Shown here: in pieces, positions 1 to 7,558 of the stretch | Numbering within the stretch: the first letter of the stretch is position 1 | Layout: every line of letters starts with the position of its first letter | Origin: Bacteroidales bacterium | GTDB lineage: Bacteria > Bacteroidota > Bacteroidia > Bacteroidales > UBA932 | Direction of reading: 5' to 3' | Length of the DNA: 28,093 bases | Assembly (NCBI GenBank): GCA_017461285.1 | Contig: JAFTYS010000030.1 | Span: forward strand, 1-28,093 | Notes under the pieces: model-generated | Databases searched by the model: none | What the model was told of the DNA's origin: nothing | Seen by the model: the letters and a program-made list of their open reading frames with translations, nothing else | Position numbers and translations under genes: made by a program

Positions 1-216
1 GACGGTACATGGATACTTCATATGCAGGCAAAGGAAGCCATCGTAGAACCTCAATGGACATATGATGACCTGGAGGCCTTCTACAGGACGCTTCTGTCTT
101 CTTCGGGTAATGTCGTGAATGTCAGGATATCTTCCAAGGAACTGTCCGAAAAGAAGCCGGCTTCCTCATTTGTACCAGTGACTGGGACTGATTGGGTCGT
201 TACCGACCTCCGCTGA
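1..216 (+). CDS. 3' end of unidentified protein (partial)
   Basis: The frame is open from the first base of the window to a TGA at 214-216, so this is the last 71 residues of a gene that starts outside. An internal ATG at 22 is unlikely to be the real start because the frame continues upstream of it. The tail is hydrophilic, contains an aromatic stretch (EPQWTYDDLEAFYRTLL) and ends VVTDLR. I do not recognise the family. No membrane segment or known motif is visible. The stop codon lies directly against the stop of apbE on the other strand, with no spacer. It is confidently coding because of its reading-frame integrity up to the convergent junction, but its function is unknown. Confidence 0.6.
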   Translation, partial: DGTWILHMQAKEAIVEPQWTYDDLEAFYRTLLSSSGNVVNVRISSKELSEKKPASSFVPVTGTDWVVTDLR

Positions 217-1236
217 TCACTTCACTTCTTCCAATACGAATCCGTCTGAGCACCATGTCCTGAATGTGCCGTCCTCATCATAAATGAGACAGCCATCAAG
301 GTCTGCGCGCTCCTGAAGAAGCTGTATCGATTCTTCCAGCCCCACCACCATGCAATATGTGGCGTATGCGTCAGCAATCAGCCCGTTTTCTGCAACGATG
401 GTTGCGCTCAGCAGGTTGTGAGTTACAGGATAGCCTGACCTCGGATCTATGGAATGGGCGTATTTCTTGCCGTCCTTGACATAGAATTTACGATAATTGC
501 CGGAAGTCACGATTCCGTGAGGACCCTCGGGAGCGCGGAATATGCCCTGTATGTCTGCTCCGAGCTGGTCGTTGCCGTCGACAGGCTTGTCGATTCCCAG
601 CGACCATGGCTTTCCGGAAGGGTTCACTCCGTCGCAGAATATCTCTCCAATGTCGACCATCATGTCCTTGACGCCGACCGAATACAGGTATGATGCGACA
701 AGGTCACAGCTGTATCCCTGGGCTATGGCGTTGTAGTTAAGTCTGCCGTTGTTCCTGGTCATCATCAGTTCCATTCCGCATGACTCCTTCGTTTTCGTCA
801 CTTCCTCGTCTGATGGAAACTCTCCGCTCCTGAATCCGAAGCCCCATAGGTCGAACAGAGGTCCTGCTGCAACATCCACCACGCCTTCGGTTTCATGGAA
901 AACTTCAATTGCCCGATGATATATGTCTGCGAACATGCTGTCCTTCATGCATTCTTCATATGTGGCTTCTCCTGCGTTGTATCTGCTCAGGAGCGAGTTT
1001 CTGTTATATCCTGAAAGCGTGTTGTCTATCCTCACGAGTATGGCGTCGATCGAATCCCTGATCTCCTCCGCTCCTGCTGCAACCTTTCCATCCTTTCCGT
1101 TGAGGTTCAGCTTGACTGTATATGTTCCTCCCTGGGCATATCCTGTTATTGAAATGTAACGGTCCCGCGGGGTACAGGAGATGATAAGTGATGACAACAA
1201 TATAATGACTGCAAAATGTACTGATATCTTCTTCAT
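217..1236 (-). CDS. apbE: FAD:protein FMN transferase (ApbE family lipoprotein)
   Basis: ApbE/Ftp enzymes attach FMN covalently to Thr/Ser of flavoproteins such as NqrB/NqrC and RnfG/RnfD on the outer face of the cytoplasmic membrane. The 339-residue protein starts with a lipoprotein signal (MKK, hydrophobic core, then LIISC with the lipid-anchored Cys at about residue 21). Family signatures follow in order: GGTYTVKL, a YNRNSLLSRYN segment, VDVAAGPLFDLWGFG, NAIAQGYSCDLVA, VDIGEI, TSGNYRKFYV, HSIDPRSGYPV and the metal-site region ADAYATYCMVVG. An ATG 10 codons upstream (1266) is in frame. I prefer 1236 because the signal peptide begins there and because a perfect -7 box (1264-1271) overlaps the longer start. 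No Nqr or Rnf target gene is in the window, so the substrate is inferred from the family. Confidence 0.93.
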   Translation of the reverse strand: MKKISVHFAVIILLSSLIISCTPRDRYISITGYAQGGTYTVKLNLNGKDGKVAAGAEEIRDSIDAILVRIDNTLSGYNRNSLLSRYNAGEATYEECMKDSMFADIYHRAIEVFHETEGVVDVAAGPLFDLWGFGFRSGEFPSDEEVTKTKESCGMELMMTRNNGRLNYNAIAQGYSCDLVASYLYSVGVKDMMVDIGEIFCDGVNPSGKPWSLGIDKPVDGNDQLGADIQGIFRAPEGPHGIVTSGNYRKFYVKDGKKYAHSIDPRSGYPVTHNLLSATIVAENGLIADAYATYCMVVGLEESIQLLQERADLDGCLIYDEDGTFRTWCSDGFVLEEVK

Positions 1237-1263
1237 AAACGTGTGTAAGGCAAAGTATTTGCA

Positions 1264-1271
1264 CAAAGGTA
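1264..1271 (-). promoter_or_regulatory. -7 box of apbE promoter
   Basis: Read on the minus strand this is TACCTTTG, a full match to the Bacteroidetes -7 consensus TAnnTTTG. It lies 28 bases upstream of the apbE start at 1236, giving a predicted leader of about 20 bases. I see no well-spaced TTTG -33 partner. Confidence 0.55.
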
Positions 1272-1294
1272 GCGGTTTTTCAAATTAAAATCCC

Positions 1295-1302
1295 CATATT
1301 TG
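1295..1302 (+). promoter_or_regulatory. Candidate -7 box for the FISUMP lipoprotein gene
   Basis: CATATTTG differs from TAnnTTTG at one position and lies 32 bases before the ATG at 1334. It has no clear -33 partner, so this is a weak call. Confidence 0.3.
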
Positions 1303-1333
1303 CAGTTTATCGTTTAAATTTTAGAAAGAGAAA

Positions 1334-2356
1334 ATGAGTCTTAGAAAACTGAACTCGCTTTTACTTGTTGCCGCACTTTTTGTGGCGGCGGTTTCATGTA
1401 AGGATGATGATGAGACGGAAACCCTGCCGGAACTGTCCGGCCTCAGGTTTGACTGCCCGTCTTTCGTGGCGCCGGGACAGGCTGTGAGAATGACGGCAAA
1501 GGGTGTGACGCATCCTGAAGGTGAACCTGTGAGATATGCATGGAAGGTTACCCCTACCATGCCTGCCTATGATACTACCGATGTAGGTACAGATATTTAT
1601 GTCCATTGGTTCTCGGATACTCTCCAGACATATACCGTGTACTGTCTGGCTTTCGCGGAAGGATATTACAGTGCTTCATACAGCAGGGAAGTGGCAGTGG
1701 TGAAGGGTGGCCTGGACGGTTCGATAACAAAGACCGGCATAAAGTCTTCCGACAGGAAGATAACCGTTGACGGAACCGACTATTATTATCAGAAGGTCGG
1801 AAACCTGGAATGGTTCAGAAACAATCTTGCATCAAAGAAATGCGGCACCCCGTATGACAATCTGGATGTAATGACCGACGTATTCGGAAGGTTCTATAAT
1901 TACGAGGAAGCAATGACTGCTTGTCCGGAGGGATGGCGTCTTCCTACTGAGGAGGACTGGATGTCCCTTGCAGAGGCTGTCGGTTCGCCTGTTTCTGAAA
2001 AGTATGCCATGTTTGAAGACGTGGCGTCCAAGCTTCTTGTCAATGCAGCCTTCAACGGCGTGTCCATTCTTGAGTATTGGCCTGTTGTGGGCGATGTGAC
2101 CAATTCCAGTGCCCTGTCCATGATTCCTTTCGGATATGCAAACCTTGGAAACATGAATGAGGCTGGAAAGTTCCCTGGAGCTTCGTTTGACGGCGTATTC
2201 GAATATGTGGCCATGTGGACAGCAGACAAGGTGGCTGAAGAAGAGGGCATGGCATATTACAGGTATATGAGATCGGATCAGCCTGAGATGCTGGTCGGAA
2301 AGGGAGACATGAATACATTCGGCGCATCTGTAAGGTGCGTTCGTGACGCTCAATAA
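1334..2356 (+). CDS. FISUMP-domain lipoprotein
   Basis: This 340-residue secreted lipoprotein has a signal peptide with lipobox Cys at residue 22 (AAVSC), followed by an acidic linker (KDDDETE) that may act as a surface-export signal in Bacteroidetes lipoproteins. Residues of about 35-130 look like an Ig/PKD-like beta domain (YAWKVTP, YTVYCLAFAEGYYS). The C-terminal half matches the Fibrobacter succinogenes major paralogous (FISUMP) domain: W..NNLA, GRFYNYEEAMTACPEGWRLP, EEDW and the closing SVRCVRD. The domain is common in gut and rumen Bacteroidales surface proteins, with no established biochemical role. lemA follows after 24 bases, possibly co-transcribed. Confidence 0.82.
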   Translation: MSLRKLNSLLLVAALFVAAVSCKDDDETETLPELSGLRFDCPSFVAPGQAVRMTAKGVTHPEGEPVRYAWKVTPTMPAYDTTDVGTDIYVHWFSDTLQTYTVYCLAFAEGYYSASYSREVAVVKGGLDGSITKTGIKSSDRKITVDGTDYYYQKVGNLEWFRNNLASKKCGTPYDNLDVMTDVFGRFYNYEEAMTACPEGWRLPTEEDWMSLAEAVGSPVSEKYAMFEDVASKLLVNAAFNGVSILEYWPVVGDVTNSSALSMIPFGYANLGNMNEAGKFPGASFDGVFEYVAMWTADKVAEEEGMAYYRYMRSDQPEMLVGKGDMNTFGASVRCVRDAQ

Positions 2357-2380
2357 TAAAATAATAAAAGGAGAAAGCTT

Positions 2381-2971
2381 ATGAAAAAAGGACTTATTAC
2401 AGGTGTTGTAGTCATCGCCGTACTGGTGGCTGCATTCCTATGGGTTAAGAACGTGTACAACCAGATGGTGGTTTCTGACGAAAATGTTCAGGCTATGTGG
2501 TCGCAGGTTGAGAATGTCTATCAGCGCAGGGCTGACCTTATTCCTAATCTTGTGGCGACAGTAAAGGGATATGCATCCCACGAGTCTGAGACTCTGGAAA
2601 GCGTCGTTGCAGCGCGTGCAAAGGCTACGCAGGTTACCGTCGATCCTGAAAATCTGACTCCGGAGGCTCTCGAGCAGTTCAATGCCGCTCAGGGAGAACT
2701 CTCAAGCGCCCTCGGCAGACTCCTTCTCATCCAGGAGAGCTATCCTGAACTCAAGGCTAATCAGAACTTCCTTGAACTCCAGGCCCAGCTTGAAGGAACA
2801 GAGAACAGGATCGCTACAGAAAGGATGAAGTACAATGAAGCTGCAAAGTACTTCAACACAGGTATCAGGCAGTTCCCGGACAATATCGTGGCTTCAATCT
2901 TCGGATTTGAGAAGAAGGGTTATTTTGAGGCTCAGGCAGGTGCCGAGACTGCTCCAAAGGTAGAATTCTAA
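2381..2971 (+). CDS. lemA: LemA family protein
   Basis: A 196-residue LemA protein with one N-terminal membrane helix (about residues 4-22) and a long alpha-helical body. Family signatures are VKNVYNQMVVSDENVQAMWSQ, then VYQRRADLIPNLVATVKGYA, ARAKATQ, LGRLLLIQESYPELKANQNF, and the closing YNEAAKYFNTGIRQFP. A good ribosome site (AAAGGAG) sits 7-8 bases before the ATG, stronger than elsewhere in the window. LemA proteins are membrane-anchored with unsettled function and are often encoded with TPM-domain proteins, as here. The next gene starts 11 bases after the stop, so these three genes are likely one operon. Confidence 0.93.
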   Translation: MKKGLITGVVVIAVLVAAFLWVKNVYNQMVVSDENVQAMWSQVENVYQRRADLIPNLVATVKGYASHESETLESVVAARAKATQVTVDPENLTPEALEQFNAAQGELSSALGRLLLIQESYPELKANQNFLELQAQLEGTENRIATERMKYNEAAKYFNTGIRQFPDNIVASIFGFEKKGYFEAQAGAETAPKVEF

Positions 2972-2982
2972 AGAATCAATAC

Positions 2983-3432
2983 ATGAAACCTGATAAATTT
3001 CTGACCGCGGAGCAGCAGGAGACTGTTGTGGCCGCGGTCAGACTTGCAGAAAAAGGAACCTCAGGAGAAATCAGGGTCCATATCGAAGGTGAATGCTCCG
3101 GCGATCCTGTAAAGAGGGCGGAGAAAGTCTTCTTCAGGCTGGGCATGCATAAGACCAAGCTTCGCAATGGAGTCCTTATATATCTTGCATGCAACACCAG
3201 GACCTTTGCCATTGTCGGCGATAAAGGTATCAACGATATAGTGCCTGACGGCTTCTGGAATGACGTGGCAGAGACTATGGGAGCAGAATTCCGCAAAGGG
3301 CTGTTTGCGGAGGGGCTTGCCAAGGCTGCGGAAATGGTAGGGGAAAAGCTCAAAGACTTCTTCCCATATCAGGATGATGATGTAAACGAACTGCCGGATG
3401 ATATTTCATTCGCCGAAAATGACAAGGAATGA
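2983..3432 (+). CDS. TPM-domain protein, no signal peptide
   Basis: The 149-residue product has a TPM (TLP18.3/Psb32/MOLO-1) domain over about residues 8-125: EKGTSGEIRVHIEG, RLGMHKTKLRNGVLIYLAC, FAIVGDKGIND and FWNDVAETMGAEFRKGLFAEGL. It lacks a signal peptide and membrane segment and ends in an acidic tail, so it should be cytoplasmic, unlike its downstream neighbour. Some TPM proteins have acid phosphatase activity; for this one the activity is unknown. Its stop overlaps the start of the next gene (ATGA at 3429-3432), which suggests translational coupling. Confidence 0.88.
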   Translation: MKPDKFLTAEQQETVVAAVRLAEKGTSGEIRVHIEGECSGDPVKRAEKVFFRLGMHKTKLRNGVLIYLACNTRTFAIVGDKGINDIVPDGFWNDVAETMGAEFRKGLFAEGLAKAAEMVGEKLKDFFPYQDDDVNELPDDISFAENDKE

Positions 3433-4211
3433 GACGTATCAGGAAATATATACTGGCATTGACATGCCTTTCTCTGGCAGTCCTGTCGTCTGCGATACCT
3501 TCCCGTCCTGATCCGCAGAGGCTTGTGAACGACCTTGCAGGTGTATTCTCGCCTCAGCAGACGGAGACTCTTGAAAGAGTTCTGGTAGCGTTTGATGACA
3601 GCACGTCGAACCAGATAACGGTGGTGACGGTAAATGATCTGGAAGGTTATGAACCGTCGGAGTATGCTACACGTATAGGATTGGACTGGCAGGTCGGCTC
3701 CGCGGAGTTCGATAACGGTGTCGTGCTTCTGGTCAAGCCCAAGACAGAAGATTCATCGGGACAGGTGTTCATCGCTGTCGGCTATGGACTTGAAGGTGCC
3801 ATTCCTGATGCTTATGCCAAGAGAATCATAGAGAACGAACTTATCCCGCATTTCAGGGACAATGACTATTATGGCGGCGTCGAGGCCGCATGCGAGGTTC
3901 TGATGAAGCTCGCGAGCGGCGAAATCTCTGAGCCGCGTGACGATGACGATGAGGACGCCGGTCTGATTGCACTGATTGCGTTCCTTGTTGTGATCATGGT
4001 GATTGTCATTCTGGTTGCCGCGGTAAACGGAGATGATTCCGGCGGAGGATCAGGTGGCCGAAGAACCATATATACCGGTCCTATAATCACTACGGGACGC
4101 CATCATGGCGGCGGTTTCGGCGGAGGCTCTTTCGGGGGCGGCTTCGGCGGAGGTTTCGGAGGCTTCGGAGGAGGCTCCTTCGGTGGCGGCGGTGCCGGCG
4201 GCAGCTGGTAG
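3429..4211 (+). CDS. TPM-domain membrane protein with Gly-rich tail (YgcG-like)
   Basis: This 260-residue protein has a signal sequence (about residues 5-22), a TPM domain (about 28-165: VNDLAGVFSPQQ, NQITVVTVNDLEGY, FDNGVVLLVKP, IAVGYGLEGAIPDAYAKRIIENELIP, YYGGVEAACEVLMKL), one transmembrane helix (about 180-198) and a low-complexity tail made of GGGFGGG/SFGGG units ending in GGSW. This matches the YgcG-like architecture, which is usually placed beside lemA. The TPM domain should face the periplasm. The gene overlaps the preceding TPM gene by 4 bases and ends 5 bases from the convergent comEC-like gene. Confidence 0.9.
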   Translation: MRRIRKYILALTCLSLAVLSSAIPSRPDPQRLVNDLAGVFSPQQTETLERVLVAFDDSTSNQITVVTVNDLEGYEPSEYATRIGLDWQVGSAEFDNGVVLLVKPKTEDSSGQVFIAVGYGLEGAIPDAYAKRIIENELIPHFRDNDYYGGVEAACEVLMKLASGEISEPRDDDDEDAGLIALIAFLVVIMVIVILVAAVNGDDSGGGSGGRRTIYTGPIITTGRHHGGGFGGGSFGGGFGGGFGGFGGGSFGGGGAGGSW

Positions 4212-4216
4212 CAGAT

Positions 4217-5329
4217 TTACATGACGGATATTATCTTGAGGGCTTCTGAAAGTGCGGTTACAAGCGCTTCGGAAGCCCTCAATACTATGTCCGGACATAT
4301 GCCCATGGCAGAAAGTGCAAGGGTCAGGAGCGCTGCCGGGATTATCAGTCCGGTCAGAGGCAGGGCTATCATGTTGGTGAGCAGGAAATGTACGGGAAAT
4401 GTCCGGAAGTATATATAGGCCAGCGGCCCTGTAGTAAGCTGACAGGATATTGACATCGCTGCAGTATTCCACATCCAGCGCAGCGGCCTTGGCATCAGCC
4501 TGGCCTTTTGCTCCGGCCAGAAATTCTTTAGCCGTGGGTATATGAATGCGATTCCGGCCATCGCAGCATATGAGAGCTGGAATCCGACCTCGCGCAGTGA
4601 CGAAGGCGACAGCGTGAGATGTATCAGCAGAGCTGCCATCAGGACGGTTCCCGTACTCTTGAAACGTCCGCACAGCCGTGCGGTTTCTCCGATGAGGATG
4701 AACAGGAATGCCCTGACTATCGACGCTCCTGCCCCTGTGGCCAGAGTGTACAGACCGCATGCAAGGACTATCGTCATAGAGCGTGCTGCACGTGCTGAAG
4801 GTCTGTTTCCCAGTACAGAGAGCAGCTTTGTCAGAATGCCGTATATTATTCCCAGATGCAGGCCTGACAGGGCAAGGATATGCGAAGCACCGCTTTCGCG
4901 GAATGCTTCGGTTATGTGTCTGGGAATATCTGTCCTGTCTCCGATTATCAGGGCTTTTATGATGGCGTTCGTGTCCGGGTTCCTGAATCCGATGCTGTCA
5001 ATCATTTCTCCGGTCTTCTGCCCCAGAGTGCCTATGGCCTCCATGATGCCGGCCATAAGCGGGCCGGCTGCTGATGTCGCTTCGGAAGTGATGCCGCAGA
5101 TGATGCCGCATGCGGCCATGCAGATGCCTATGACGATCCTCAATGCCGCGGAAGATAATGATATGTGGCGGTGGTGGAGCAGGACGGCTGCTGAGCATAG
5201 AACGGCAGAAAAAGCGAGTGTGGAAGACAGGTGGAACCGTGTGCAGAAGACATGTCCGAACCATAGGACCGCTGCGGTTCCGGCCGTAAACGGTAATGTA
5301 ATCCCTGCCAAGTCTCTCTCCACTTTCAT
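4217..5329 (-). CDS. ComEC/Rec2-family membrane protein, competence domain only
   Basis: ComEC is the inner-membrane channel for single-stranded DNA uptake in natural transformation. The core Competence domain is clear: ALIIGDRTDIPRHITEAF, then SGASHILALSGLHLGIIYG, the SIVRAFLF segment, and EVGFQLSYAAMAGIAFIYP, followed by TTGPLAYIYF and several hydrophobic helices. At 370 residues it is far shorter than full ComEC (roughly 650-800). The C-terminal metallo-beta-lactamase nuclease domain is absent and there is little room for the N-terminal OB-like domain. The reading frame is intact with no sign of a frameshift remnant, and the region beyond the stop is the convergent TPM gene, so it is a compact form and not an obvious pseudogene. 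Whether it still transports DNA is unknown. Confidence 0.85.
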   Translation of the reverse strand: MKVERDLAGITLPFTAGTAAVLWFGHVFCTRFHLSSTLAFSAVLCSAAVLLHHRHISLSSAALRIVIGICMAACGIICGITSEATSAAGPLMAGIMEAIGTLGQKTGEMIDSIGFRNPDTNAIIKALIIGDRTDIPRHITEAFRESGASHILALSGLHLGIIYGILTKLLSVLGNRPSARAARSMTIVLACGLYTLATGAGASIVRAFLFILIGETARLCGRFKSTGTVLMAALLIHLTLSPSSLREVGFQLSYAAMAGIAFIYPRLKNFWPEQKARLMPRPLRWMWNTAAMSISCQLTTGPLAYIYFRTFPVHFLLTNMIALPLTGLIIPAALLTLALSAMGICPDIVLRASEALVTALSEALKIISVM

Positions 5330-5342
5330 TTCACACCGAATT

Positions 5343-5376
5343 TTTGCTAAAATAGCGATAAATTTTTATAACTTTG
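5343..5376 (+). promoter_or_regulatory. Promoter of ackA-ptb-buk
   Basis: TTTG at 5343-5346 and TAACTTTG at 5369-5376 (perfect -7 match) are 22 bases apart, slightly wide of the usual 19-20. The ackA ATG is at 5415, giving a leader of about 30 A/T-rich bases. Confidence 0.6.
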
Positions 5377-5384
5377 CAAAGATA
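5377..5384 (-). promoter_or_regulatory. Candidate -7 box for the comEC-like gene
   Basis: Read on the minus strand this is TATCTTTG, a full -7 match 48 bases upstream of the start at 5329. It directly abuts the ackA -7 box, facing it. No convincing -33 partner is present, so it may be a by-product of the short palindrome CTTTGCAAAG. Confidence 0.4.
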
Positions 5385-5414
5385 GGGTGACAAATTTTTA
5401 ACTATTGATATATC

Positions 5415-6626
5415 ATGATTATTTTAGTACTCAATTGCGGAAGTTCATCGCTGAAATATCAGCTTCTTGATATGAAGGGTGACGAGGTTTATGATCTGCT
5501 TGCCAAAGGTCTTGTGGAAAGAATCGGAATGGAAGCCGGATGCATCAGGCATCAGGCTGCAGGAAAGGAAAAGTTCGAGAAGGAGATGCCGATCGAGGAC
5601 CATACCGTCGGCATAAAGGCGGTCATCGATGCCCTCCTTGACAAGGAATATGGTGTTCTTTCAAGCCTCGAGGATATAGAGGCAGTCGGCCATAGAGTGG
5701 TTCATGGCGCCGAGGAATTCGTCTGCAGCCAGCTGATTACCGACAAGGTGATTGCCCAGCTCGAGAAATGCTCTGTATTCGCTCCGCTCCATAATCCGGC
5801 CAACATATTGGGAATCAAGGCAGTGAGTGCAGTTCTTCCTGATGTTCCTCAGGTGGGTGTGTTCGATACTGCATTCCACCAGAGCATGCCGGCTTACGCA
5901 TACATGTATGGTCTCCCATACGAGTATTATGAGAAATACGGAATCCGCCGTTACGGTTTCCATGGTACAAGCCACAAGTATGTGTCTGCAAAGGGCGCAA
6001 AGTTTGCCGGACTGGACATCAATGATTCGAAGATCATCACCTGCCACCTTGGCAACGGAAGCTCGATCGCTGCCGTCATGAACGGAAAGTCTATCGATAC
6101 CACAATGGGATTCACTCCGCTTGAAGGTCTTCTAATGGGAACAAGATGCGGAAACATCGACCCTGAAGTGGTTACATACATCCAGGAGAAGGAAGGCCTC
6201 TCGGCTTCCGAAATGAGCAAGGTGATGAACAAGAAGAGCGGTATGCTCGGTCTTTCATGCCTCTCCTCTGACTGCAGGGACCTCAGCGAGGCTGCGGACG
6301 GAGGAAATGCGAAGGCGAAGCTCACTCTCAAGAAGCTTACATATGACATCACCAAGTTCATCGGAGCATATGCTGCTGCCATGAACGGTGTGGACCTTAT
6401 CGTGTTTACCGGTGGAATCGGCGAGAACAACAGCCGCATCCGCAGAAGGGTATGCGAGAATCTTACCTACCTTGGAGTTAAGTTCGACTATGACGCCAAT
6501 GCCGTAAGAGGAGAGGACACCATCATCACCCTTCCTGATTCGAAGGTCAAGGTCGCCCTCATCACCACCAATGAGGAGCTCATGATCGCTCGTGACACAA
6601 TGCATATCGTACAGAACGAAGAATAG
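5415..6626 (+). CDS. ackA: Acetate kinase
   Basis: Acetate kinase makes ATP and acetate from acetyl phosphate and ADP, the final energy-yielding step of acetate fermentation. At 403 residues it has normal length. The first phosphate-binding motif is LNCGSSSLKYQ (residues 5-15). Further hallmarks are GHRVVHGAEEF with the substrate Arg, FDTAFHQSMP, the RRYGFHGTSHKYVS signature with the catalytic His, the nucleotide-binding CHLGNGSS, the MGFTPLEGLLMGTRCGNIDP block, and VFTGGIGENN. A phosphotransacetylase normally accompanies ackA; here the partner 11 bases downstream is a phosphate butyryltransferase-type gene followed by butyrate kinase. The three genes appear to form one operon from the promoter at 5343-5376. 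Confidence 0.97.
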   Translation: MIILVLNCGSSSLKYQLLDMKGDEVYDLLAKGLVERIGMEAGCIRHQAAGKEKFEKEMPIEDHTVGIKAVIDALLDKEYGVLSSLEDIEAVGHRVVHGAEEFVCSQLITDKVIAQLEKCSVFAPLHNPANILGIKAVSAVLPDVPQVGVFDTAFHQSMPAYAYMYGLPYEYYEKYGIRRYGFHGTSHKYVSAKGAKFAGLDINDSKIITCHLGNGSSIAAVMNGKSIDTTMGFTPLEGLLMGTRCGNIDPEVVTYIQEKEGLSASEMSKVMNKKSGMLGLSCLSSDCRDLSEAADGGNAKAKLTLKKLTYDITKFIGAYAAAMNGVDLIVFTGGIGENNSRIRRRVCENLTYLGVKFDYDANAVRGEDTIITLPDSKVKVALITTNEELMIARDTMHIVQNEE

Positions 6627-6637
6627 TATCAGTCTAT

Positions 6638-7546
6638 ATGTTTACCACATTTTCAGAAATATTCGAAGAACTCCGCAGCCGTGGCTCCAGAAAAAGGATG
6701 GTTGCCGCATGGGGAGTGGACGGACATACCATAGCAGCTGCCTCAAAGGCGGTTGAACTTGGTCTTGCAGATGTGACTCTGGTCGGAGATAAGGACATGA
6801 TAGCCAAGGCGTGCGCAGAAGAGAATGTCGATCCGTCGATCTTTACTGTAGTGCATAATCCGTCGGAACTGCCTTCTGTTGCGCAGGCTGTCCAGATGGT
6901 GCGTGACGGAGAAGGGGATTTCCTTATGAAGGGATTATGCTCGACAGACAAGTTCCTCCGAGCCATCCTGAACAAGGAGACCGGTCTTCTGCCTCCTAAA
7001 GGTACTCTGACACATTGTACGACACTGGAGATTCCATCTTACCATAAGCTTCTCTTTGTGGGTGATGTGGCTGTGATTCCGGCTCCAGACATCAAGCAGA
7101 AGCAGATAATCATGGAATGTCTTGTGAAGACGGCCAAGGCTGTGGGAGTGGAGACACCGAAGGTGGCTATAATCGCTGCGACGGAGCAGGTGCTGACAAG
7201 CCAGCCTGCCAGTGTCGAGGCGGCCATGCTCTCGAAGATGGTAGACCGCGGGCAGATAAAGGGATGTATCGCTGACGGTCCTTTGGCTCTGGATGTTGCC
7301 ATAGATCAGGAATCTGTCGCCATCAAGGGGCTTGTCAGCCCCGTAGCCGGCGACGCCGACTGCCTTCTCTTCCCGAACATTGAGTCCGGAAACGTCTTCT
7401 ATAAGGCGAACTCGAAGCTCGTGCCGGGAGTGCGTCAGGCAGGAATTCTTGTAGGTGCAAAGGTTCCATGCGTCCTTTCGAGCCGCGCTGACAGCATCGA
7501 TACCAAGCTGAATTCAATCGCAATCGCCGCAATGTCGGTGAAATAA
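6638..7546 (+). CDS. ptb: Phosphate butyryltransferase-like (phosphate acyltransferase)
   Basis: Phosphate butyryltransferase converts butyryl-CoA (or a branched acyl-CoA) and phosphate to the acyl phosphate. The 302-residue length fits Ptb rather than the roughly 330-residue or longer Pta enzymes. The PTA_PTB fold is seen in the AAWGVDGHTIAAASKAVELG start, DVTLVGDK, GDFLMKGLCSTDKFLRAIL, GTLTHCTTLEIP, VAIIAATEQV, IADGPLALDVAI and NVFYKANSKLVPG. Butyrate kinase follows after 12 bases, which supports the Ptb assignment over Pta. Actual acyl-chain preference cannot be read from the sequence, and it may also serve the ackA encoded upstream. Confidence 0.88.
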   Translation: MFTTFSEIFEELRSRGSRKRMVAAWGVDGHTIAAASKAVELGLADVTLVGDKDMIAKACAEENVDPSIFTVVHNPSELPSVAQAVQMVRDGEGDFLMKGLCSTDKFLRAILNKETGLLPPKGTLTHCTTLEIPSYHKLLFVGDVAVIPAPDIKQKQIIMECLVKTAKAVGVETPKVAIIAATEQVLTSQPASVEAAMLSKMVDRGQIKGCIADGPLALDVAIDQESVAIKGLVSPVAGDADCLLFPNIESGNVFYKANSKLVPGVRQAGILVGAKVPCVLSSRADSIDTKLNSIAIAAMSVK

Positions 7547-7558
7547 TAATATGATTAT

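Noticed and set aside
4105..4205. GGC/TTC repeat tract considered as a tandem DNA repeat
   Set aside because: It encodes the Gly/Phe/Ser-rich tail typical of YgcG-like TPM proteins and is irregular at the DNA level, so it is part of the gene.
4542..5390. Long open frame (282 codons) on the plus strand opposite the comEC-like gene
   Set aside because: It lies fully antisense to a gene with clear ComEC motifs, has a biased composition rich in Arg, Met, Ala and Pro, and shows no recognisable domain.
5377..5394. CAAA at 5391-5394 as -33 element of a comEC promoter
   Set aside because: Only 6 bases separate it from the -7 box, far below the usual 19-20.
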